Origin: Neocallimastix lanati (nom. inval.)
Lineage: Eukaryota > Neocallimastigomycota > Neocallimastigomycetes > Neocallimastigales > Neocallimastigaceae
Direction of reading: 5' to 3'
Assembly: GCA_016946835.1 (NCBI GenBank)
Contig: JACVTC010000005.1
Span: 832,501-896,500, forward strand
Length of the DNA stretch: 64,000 nucleotides
Made by a program: the position numbers and the translations under genes. A model generated the notes under the pieces. That model saw only the letters and a program-made list of their open reading frames with translations, was not told where the DNA came from and made no database searches. Of the stretch, positions 56,030 through 64,000 are shown in pieces. How positions within the stretch are numbered: position 1 is the stretch's first letter; each line of letters starts with the position of its first letter.

Positions 56030-57216
56030 TTAGTAAATAGATTCAACCATATTAAGTAATTCTTGTTCAATTTCAGCATCTTTATTTTGAATACCATCAA
56101 GAATGTACGAATGTCCACCATGATATATTTTATGATCAATTGTAACTCTTCTGACTGTACGTTTGAGTTGTTCAATCATTGGTTCTGATAATCCTAATGG
56201 ATCAACATTATCTTCATCACATTCAACAAATGTATATTTTTCAGCTCCAAGAGTTAAAATGGATTTATCTTTGTAACTTTTTAAAATTTTAGATTGATCA
56301 AATCCATCTTTTCCAACTAAAAGATGTTCTCTGGCTTCACCGTATAATCCAAGGAAAGAAAGTCCTGGAATATTACCTAATTGTTTCAATTGTTCAATAC
56401 CTGCTAAAAGTTCATCACCTTCATCAAGCTTATGACGTCCATTCAATGAAATTAAATGTCTAATATAAATTGGACAAAGTTCATGGTTATTAACAGTCAT
56501 TCTAAGTGCAGCCTTAACAATTGTTAAAGTAGCTAAATGAGCACCTGCTGAATGACCCATAAGTGTGATTTGAGACTTATCACCTCCATATTTATGGATA
56601 TTTTTAATAGTCCAATGAAGTGCATTATAAATATCTTCAACCATATCATCAATATTTTCAGTGTCAGGATAAAGTCTATAATTTAATAAAACAGATATAT
56701 AATCATTATTTTGGAAAAATTCACCAATGTAACTTTCTTTATCCTTACTACCTATTATATATTAGAAATAAAATTTTTAAGTTTAATTATTTATTTAAAC
56801 TTACTAATCAATAGCAATATATGAATAATAATATATCATATATATTATTAATTTAATTCTTTATTTTATATATTAAATCGTAATTTTTATGTAAATAATT
56901 CCTTACCTTCACACCAACCACCACCATGAACATGAACAACAACAGGTCTTCTAATGTTTCTTAAGCTATTATCATAATAAACATCAAGATCACTATAATC
57001 TGTATAATTGATAGTTCTATAAAAATAAAATATATTACATTTTTAATAAAACTTATTTAATTATTATATATTATTAATATTCATAAATATTATTTTTAAC
57101 ACTTACTTTTTAATAAGTTCATGTTTAGGATATCTCATTTTAAATGAACATTCGACAAGACCGAATGACATTAATGCAATTAAAATGGCAATTGAATTAT
57201 ATAAAAATGACTTCAT
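56030..57216 (-). CDS. Secreted alpha/beta-hydrolase (esterase/lipase family)
   Basis: Three exons on the minus strand join in phase: 57216-57107, 57016-56907 and 56751-56030, giving 313 residues. Residues 1-23 form a signal peptide (hydrophobic core AILIALMSFGL, likely cut after VEC). Catalytic features are HGGGW at 67-71 (oxyanion hole) and GHSAGAH at 139-145 with nucleophile Ser141. A likely acid is Asp257 in NVDPLGLS, and a catalytic His lies in YHGGHSY (284 or 287). The HGGGW plus GxSxG arrangement is that of the hormone-sensitive-lipase-like/BD-FAE group, which includes carboxylesterases, feruloyl esterases, kynurenine formamidase and isoprenylcysteine methylesterases. The secreted form suggests action on an external ester, perhaps plant cell-wall acyl groups in a gut fungus; that is inference. 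No dockerin or carbohydrate-binding module follows. The length is normal for a single-domain enzyme. Confidence 0.85.
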
Positions 57217-60020
57217 TTTAAAATAAATTTTAAAACTATTTAAAAATTAACAACTAATACTTATTTATTTTTGTTTATTAAATTTATATATTTTTAGTTG
57301 CTTATTTCTAATTAATTCATTTATTTTAAAAAGAAAAAATTTTCTCTTTTATATTTTTTCAAAAAATATTAAAAACATTATTATTAAAAAATAAAATGTA
57401 TCAATAAAAAAAAAATAACAAAAAAAAAAAAAATGGAAAGTATAATTTATCAGTCTCTTTTTTAATTTAAGCATAATATTATGTTTAAATTAAAAAAAAA
57501 AAAATAAATAAATAAATAAAAATAAAAATAAAAATAAAAAAAATAAAATAAAAAAAAAATAAAATAATAAGTATTGTTATAACTCCTATTTCATAAAAAT
57601 ATATTTAAATACATTAATAAAAATATTATAAGAATAAATAAAAAATACTGAATAATAATTAAATAACGAGTTTATATGTCAATCATAAAATTTATTTGTT
57701 AAAAATACAAATAAAGTTATATTGAGTAAAATATATTAAATAAAAATCTTTTAAAAAAAATATACATATAATATAATATAAATTAAATTTTTACGAATAT
57801 AATTTAGGTTTTATGCTTATTCATATATCTCCATATCTAAAAAAAGTTTTCAATATTATAATAAATAAATAAATAAATTGCTTCTCTCATTTAATTAAAA
57901 AATATATATTAATATAAATAAATTGTTTCTCTCATTTAATTAAAGATATAAATTAATATAAAATAATAAATAAACTAAGAAGATAATTAAAATAAAAACG
58001 ATTAAATATCGTAAATAATATTAATATTAATAATAATAATAACAATAACAAAGTTTTGTGTAATTACATATAATTAATTGAATTTTAGTAATCTTATCTT
58101 ATTAAAATATATAATAATATATATTGATAATAAATGTGTTTAAAATACAATATATTACTTCATATCATTTTTTTATTTATTTATTTTTTATTTATTTATT
58201 TATTTATTTATCTATTTATCTATTTATCTATTTATTGTAAAATTAATATCATAAATTTATATAACTAATTAAAATTGTTTTAATTATTTACTTTAATATA
58301 TTATATATATTATTGTATATGTTAATATATTATTATATATATTAATATATTATAATTATATTACTAATTTTTTTTTTCACAAACAATCCTATATAATAAT
58401 TATTTTAATTGAAAGACATTCTTATTTTGTATTCCTATAATTTTTAAATATTAAATAATATGAAAGATTTAAAATATTTCAAAGTACATTAAATACTATA
58501 ATAGATTAATATAATTGAATTATTTACTTGAATTATTTCTTTTCAAATTAAATATTATAAATATAATAAAATACTTTTATTAATTTTTTTTTATACTATA
58601 ATAAATAAAATACATATTTCTATATTTTTTAAAGTAATAAATATAAATTCTAATTATAACATAATTATAATTGTATAAAATAATATTTAATATTATTATA
58701 TGATTAATACTATCCTTACAAAATTTATTATTACTCTTATTATTATTTTTATTATCATTACTACTATCATTAATATTAATTAATAGTTAAATAATATTTT
58801 TATGTTAAATTATTAATAATATAAGATAAAATTTTAACAGATTATTACAAGGGAAATGATTAACCTATTTAAGATATATTGATTAAAAAAAAAAATCACA
58901 TTATTATTGATTTTATACTAGTACATCAATACATTTATGTTCTATAGTAATATTACTAATATAATTTTTATAATAATTATAATTATAATATACATTTTTA
59001 TCATTTTTAATATATTAACTATTATTCTATTTTTTTAAAATTTGTCTTTGCTACTATGAATTTTATTATTATTATTATAAATATTTATAATTAAAATCAT
59101 TAACAGTTTTACTACATAATAACATTTTAATAAAAATCTTAGTGATTTTTTTTACCTGAAGTACAAATTAAAATCATTAACAGTTTTACTACATAATAAT
59201 TTTTTAATAAAAATCTTAGTGATTTTTTTTACCTGAAGTACAAATTTAATAATTTTAATTTACTTATTTAATAGATATAGATTAAATAGAATTTTATTTT
59301 AATATCTTTAATATCAAAATACATTTTTAATTTTTAATGCTATTTTTTTTTTATCATTTATTTATTAATATATAAAATATTAAAATTTCATTATCCTACA
59401 ATTTTTTTGGTGTTTAATTAAACATTATTACATAATTTAAAAAAAAAAGTAAACACAAAAATGATATTTTAAATTTAAATTTTATTTTACTTTTATAATT
59501 ATAAAAATAAATTAGTAACAATAATGATAGTAATAATAATTAACAATAACAATAACAATAATAATAATAAATTTAAACTATTCATTCCAATGATTACACA
59601 AAACTTTATTATAAGTGTTTGATGTTTGATTTATTTATGAATATTTTAAAATAATAGTTCAATAATTTTTTAATATTTTAATATTTTGATTATATATTAT
59701 ATTATCATAACATTTGATACTTAGATTTATATATGAATATTTTTAAATAATAATAACATTGTTAAATAATTTTTTAATATTTTATTATTATTATATTTTT
59801 TTTATCATAACATTTGATACTATGTTAATTATTTTATAATTATATTAAGCTATATTTAAATTAATTATTCCAATATTATTTAAATTAAACTTGAAAATTT
59901 AACAATTTCTTATATTATTGTGTAATATTAATACCTAATTCTAATAATGATAGTATTATAAATAATAACTAAAATAATTATTATTTTCTCTATTGTAAAA
60001 ATAAAATTTAAAATAATATA
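57217..60020. other. Gene-free AT-rich stretch with tandem duplications
   Basis: No gene. It holds a 45-bp direct repeat (57871-57962, landmark CTCTCATTTAATTAAA), a (TTTA)n/(TCTATTTA)n array (58161-58236), the 77-bp duplication at 59090 and a diverged 100-bp duplication at about 59619-59820 (landmark TCATAACATTTGATAC at 59705 and 59805). Confidence 0.6.
59090..59243. repeat. 77-bp tandem duplication
   Basis: Units 59090-59166 and 59167-59243 both begin ATTAAAATCATTAACAG and end ACCTGAAGTACAA, differing at about two positions. Confidence 0.88.
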
Positions 60021-60029
60021 TTTTTTATA

Positions 60030-60150
60030 TGGAGCGTCAACACTAAAATACAGACAGGCAATTCAAACCCTAATCCATAATAAAATTTTCTTTTAATACA
60101 AAGATCTTATAATATGGAGGTGAGGTTCGTTGCATATAAACTTTTTTCTG
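60030..60150. other. Small mixed-composition island, unidentified
   Basis: Includes GGAGCGTCAACACTAAAATA, CAAACCCTAATCC and GGAGGTGAGGTTCGTTGC. It is less AT-biased than its surroundings but has no open frame. It was checked as a possible RNA gene; no cloverleaf was found. Probably another decayed repeat. Confidence 0.35.
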
Positions 60151-60654
60151 AATTTATTTTATACACCGTATTTTGAATATTACTTTTTATTTCATATTAT
60201 TATGTTCTAATTGGATAAATAATTTTTATTTATTCATTTTTATATTTATTCTGTGCTTTTTTTTTAAAAGAAATTATAAATAAATTAATAAAGATTAAAG
60301 TTCAATAATTGTGGCTTTAAAATTTTTTATATTATATTACTATTGAGAAAATAATAATACGTTAAATTTTTTTCTAAAATAATTATTAAATTAATTCATT
60401 GTGATATATCCTAAATATTTTAAATATTATTTAATATGATTTTATTGTATATTTTTATATACAAGAAAAATAATAAATTAAAAGTATCCAATAATAAATA
60501 AATAATTTTTTTTATTTATTAGGATATATAATTTCATTACTTTCTTTATATAATAAAATTAATATTAAAATTTTTGTATTATAAAGCTTTTTAATAATAG
60601 AAATATAAATATAATATTAATATTATCTTTTCAATATTTATTCATTTTTTTTAG

Positions 60655-60815
60655 GGTGGATAATAAGGCTATCAATCTCACCTGTTATACTGTTTTAGCA
60701 CTTCTTTCTAAGCAATGCTAATAACGATGGGCTTCTTTTCAGTGACCGTATGAACCATCATCGATGGAGGAACAACTACACTAATCCTCAGAAACAAGAC
60801 AAGAAAAGTAAAATA
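60655..60815. mobile_element. Mixed-composition island, probable decayed element fragment
   Basis: The plus strand reads DNKAINLTCYTVLALLSKQC before two stops, and another frame reads NNDGLLFSDRMNHHRWRN. The minus strand reads WFIRSLKRSPSLLALLRKKC. Sequence complexity is like the retroelement islands at 2-5 kb and 39.8 kb, but I could not align it with them convincingly. Confidence 0.35.
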
Positions 60816-61207
60816 AAATAAAAATTAAGATATAATATTTTAATATAATGGTATTTAAATATTAAAATTATGATATAATATGTTTTTGTTATTATTTTTA
60901 ATAACAACAATAACATATTATATTATTATTTAATTAAAATCATTAATTAAATAATAAATAATAGGTAGTAAGGATAAAGAAAGTTAAAATTTTATAGTAA
61001 TCGAAATGGGATAATATTCAAAATAAAAATAGTTTATCTAATGGATTAATTTAAATAGAATTACTATTAATAATTATTTATTAAATAATTATATATTACG
61101 AACAATAATGGCATATAATTAATATATATAAACGATATAGATGAATATATATTAAAACTTTAATATATATTAATTCAACTATACTAAAAAAAAAAAAAAA
61201 AAAAAAA

Positions 61208-61620
61208 TAGTAATGTATAATTTAAACATTAATAATAAATCTCTTTAAATAAATAATATTAATATTGATATTAATTTAATTATTATTTTTAATTATTAAT
61301 TTGTTAAGAAATTAATTTCTCATAAATAACATTTTATTAAAATTTAAATTAATATTTTTTTTTATGAAAAGATAATAAATTTATATTTTATATTAATTAT
61401 ATAAATTATTATTAATATAAATTGAATATGTTGATATTTAATTTATAATAATAGAAATAAGATTTTAAAAAAAAAATAATTTAAATTTTAATAAAATGTT
61501 ATTTATGAGAAATTAATTTCTTAACAAATTAATAATTAAAAACAATAATTAAATTAATATCAATATTAATATTATTTATTTAAAGAGATTTATTATTAAT
61601 GTTTAAATTATACATTACTA
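61208..61620. repeat. Large inverted repeat, 144-bp arms around a 125-bp core
   Basis: Left arm 61208-61351 and right arm 61477-61620 are reverse complements with apparently one mismatch. The left arm is preceded by poly-A (to 61207) and the right arm followed by poly-T (from 61621), extending the symmetry. Landmarks: TAGTAATGTATAATTTAAAC at the left tip and GTTTAAATTATACATTACTA at the right tip. The core is at 61352-61476. Confidence 0.9.
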
Positions 61621-61634
61621 TTTTTTTTTTTAAT

Positions 61635-61804
61635 ATGAAAAAATTTTCTTTCATTAATATTTTTTTTATGAAAAGATAATAAATTTATATTTTATATTAA
61701 TTATATAAATTATTATTAATATAAATTGAATATGTTGATATTTAATTTATAATAATAGAAATAAGATTTTAAAAAAAAAATAATAATGAAAGAAAATTTT
61801 TCAT
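61635..61804. repeat. Second foldback around an identical core
   Basis: Arms of about 22 bp (ATGAAAAAATTTTCTTTCATTA at 61635-61656; TAATGAAAGAAAATTTTTCAT at 61784-61804) flank 61657-61783. That core matches 61352-61476 in the same orientation, differing only in a T-run length. Confidence 0.88.
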
Positions 61805-62399
61805 TTAAATAAAAATAAATTAATTAAAAATAAAACAATTTAAAATATATAATGATATATAAGTTGGGATTTATTTATTAAATTTATTAAAGTATTGTTT
61901 ATTTTTATTTTTATGATTACATATATTTATTCAAGTAAAAAATAATTATACCTTACAAAATTTAATGAACCTTTTTAAACTTGTTCATAAATATAAAAAG
62001 TAATTATTAATATTTCTTTTATTTTAATCATATTAAAATGACAAGTTTATTAAATAATATATTATCGTTCAAAAAAGAAAAAGAAAATATTCATATAAAC
62101 TTATATATGTTATTTAAATAATATATTACATTTTTTATATTATGTTTACTTTAATTATATTAAAAACAAACAATTAAGATATTAATTAATTTTTTATTAA
62201 AAATTAAAATTTATATTAAAAAAAAGAATTAGTAATTAAAAAAACGTGTAAATTATTAATGGTTGAAATTTTTTATTAGATAAATATAAATTAATTATAT
62301 TTAATTTTTAATATATTTATTCAACTTTATTTATAAATATTTCAAATATATTTTTTTTATAATTTGTAAATTACTTATAGGTAAAAAAATGAAAATCTC

Positions 62400-62477
62400 A
62401 AAATAAAAATTTACCATTATACAATCATCTATTAAAGTTATTCAATAAATGATTGTATAATGGTAAATTTTTATTTT
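62400..62477. repeat. Perfect 29-bp inverted repeat
   Basis: Arms 62400-62428 and 62449-62477 (outer end AAAATAAAAATTTACC, inner end ACAATCAT) surround a 20-base loop. It could be a tiny foldback element. Confidence 0.88.
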
Positions 62478-63277
62478 AAATATTCCATATTTTAATTTTA
62501 TAAATAAATTATATTGTTTTAAATCCATTATTTAAATTTAATTAAAACTTTATTAAAAAACATAAATACAATCATTTTTATTTCTAATATTAATAATGTT
62601 AAATTAATATTAATAATGATAAATTATAACAATAATTTTAATATACATACAAATAAAAAATTATTAAAATTATTAAAAATTTTATAATATTAATAATAAT
62701 AAAAATAATTATAATACTATTACAATTATAATTAAAAAACAAAATAACATTTATTATTTTATATACATAAAAAGCATATTTAGTATATATATATTTTTCA
62801 TGCATATATGTGTTAATTTCATATATGTGTTAATTTGCACCTAAATATTTTCTTTTATATTTTTAATATCAATAATTATATTAAAATGACAATAACAAAA
62901 TAATTATCATTTAAAATTTTTAATTAAAATAATAATATTAGTAATAATAATAATATTAATAATAGTAAAAATAGTAATTCTAATAATTATATTTTGGATA
63001 ATCTTGAAAATAATGACAATAATAAAACATAAAGATTATATGTATTTTTAGTATTAATTTTTATTATTAAAATAACATCAAATAAACATAATAATAAAAT
63101 TTTAATAATAAAATTTATAACAGTATTTATAATAATTTTATCTACTATTATTTGTATAAATATTTATGTAAATAAAGCATCTTTAATTTGGATTTTTATA
63201 ATATACAATTTATATATATTAATATTACATTTACATATTTTAATTGTATTAAAATTCATGACAAATCTTATATATAT

Positions 63278-63600
63278 AATTTAGTAATCATTTAATTATT
63301 TTGTTATGGTCTTCATTCCATATTCAAATAATGAAAATTATGAATTATAATTATAATATGACGAAATAAATATAATATTCATATTTTATATTAATATATA
63401 ATTTTCTATAATATTAAGAAATAAATATAATAAATAAATATAATATTAATATTTTATATTAATATATAATTTAATAATCATTTTATTATTTTGTTATGGT
63501 CTTTATTCAAACAATGAAAATCATGAATTATAAATTTCTATAATATTAAGAAATAAATATAATATTCATATTTTTTATATTAAAATTAAAAATATTATAA
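63278..63600. repeat. Imperfect tandem duplication, about 190-bp unit
   Basis: TTATTTTGTTATGGTCTT occurs at 63296 and 63486, each followed by ...CAAA-AATGAAAAT-ATGAATTATAA and then CTATAATATTAAGAAATAAATATAATA. The second copy is shorter. Confidence 0.8.
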
Positions 63601-64000
63601 TTAATAAAATGGGATATTATAGATTAAACATATTATAAATACTAACATATATGAATTTTTTTAGTAAAAATAAATTAAAAAAAATTTTTATTTATTTATT
63701 TATTTTATTTTATCTTGTAATACTATTATTAATTTCAATTTTTTTATTATTTTTCCAATGTATATATTTTATAGTAAAATTTTAAATTTTAATTTTTTCC
63801 TTAAAAATAAAATTATTTTAATATTTTATATGATTAATATTATACATATTTCACATGTTTTTATAAATATTGTTTATATTATTATAACCCTATAATTAAT
63901 ATAATATTTTTTTTTAATATATATTAAAGTTTTTATTTATTAAAAAAAAAATAAAAAATAAAAAGTAAATCTTTTGATGAAAAAAGTATAAAAGAAAGAA

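Larger units (their letters stand above)
60816..64000. other. Gene-free AT-rich stretch with foldbacks and duplications
   Basis: Apart from the listed foldbacks and duplications, I see only A/T DNA. A 33-codon Asn-rich open stretch at about 62930-63032 ends in TAA but has no supporting context. Confidence 0.55.

Noticed and set aside
60030-60150. Possible tRNA gene (GGTTCGTTGC segment)
   Set aside because: No matching acceptor, D or anticodon stems can be drawn around it.
62930-63032. Asn-rich 33-codon open stretch ending in TAA
   Set aside because: Composition is that of (AAT)n DNA and no upstream exon or start could be linked.

Overview
The window looks like nuclear DNA of a fungus with an extremely AT-rich genome, most plausibly an anaerobic gut fungus (Neocallimastigomycota). 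I infer this from intergenic DNA that is almost entirely A/T, very long (AAT)n/(ATT)n and homopolymer tracts, short GT-AG introns, poly-Asn and poly-Asp tracts, fungal protein families (a Caf120/Skg3-type PH protein, a Gvp36-type BAR protein, a Csc1/OSCA channel) and a gene resembling FBF1, a basal-body protein expected only in flagellated organisms. The name of the organism is inference. Exon joins were chosen by hand from splice sites and reading phase.

Layout. 1-422: tail of an acidic protein gene running in from the left. 423-10964: gene-free, holding decayed non-LTR-retroelement pieces (about 1630-3860 and 5170-5345) and several AT-rich tandem arrays. 10965-14096: intronless OSCA/CSC1-type membrane protein. 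17056-21879: seven-exon gene joining an Asn-rich N-terminus, a BTB/POZ domain and a hydrophobic multi-pass C-terminus. 22430-22880: a small broken fragment resembling the C-terminus of CAND1, next to a second copy of the dispersed repeat seen at 3.5 kb. 24846-26729: nine-exon BAR-domain protein. 29196-37050 (minus): about 24-exon FBF1-like coiled-coil protein. 39781-39900 (minus): retroelement 3' end. 40687-42769 (minus): six-exon REEP/Yop1/HVA22-family ER-shaping protein, none of whose five 5' exons is obvious as an isolated ORF. 46430-53383: Caf120/Skg3-like PH protein of about 2,018 residues whose ATG is split by an intron. 56030-57216 (minus): three-exon secreted alpha/beta-hydrolase (esterase). 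57217-64000: gene-free, with many duplications and a striking paired foldback structure at 61.2-61.8 kb.

The genes do not form a pathway. They are ordinary eukaryotic single genes: membrane shaping and trafficking (BAR, REEP), ion or lipid transport (OSCA), cilium assembly (FBF1-like), CCR4-NOT-linked regulation (Caf120-like) and one secreted esterase. The most unusual items are the BTB-membrane fusion, the five FPFG repeats in the FBF1-like protein, the splice-created start codon, the CAND1-like fragment and the A-core-A'-B-core-B' foldback pair.
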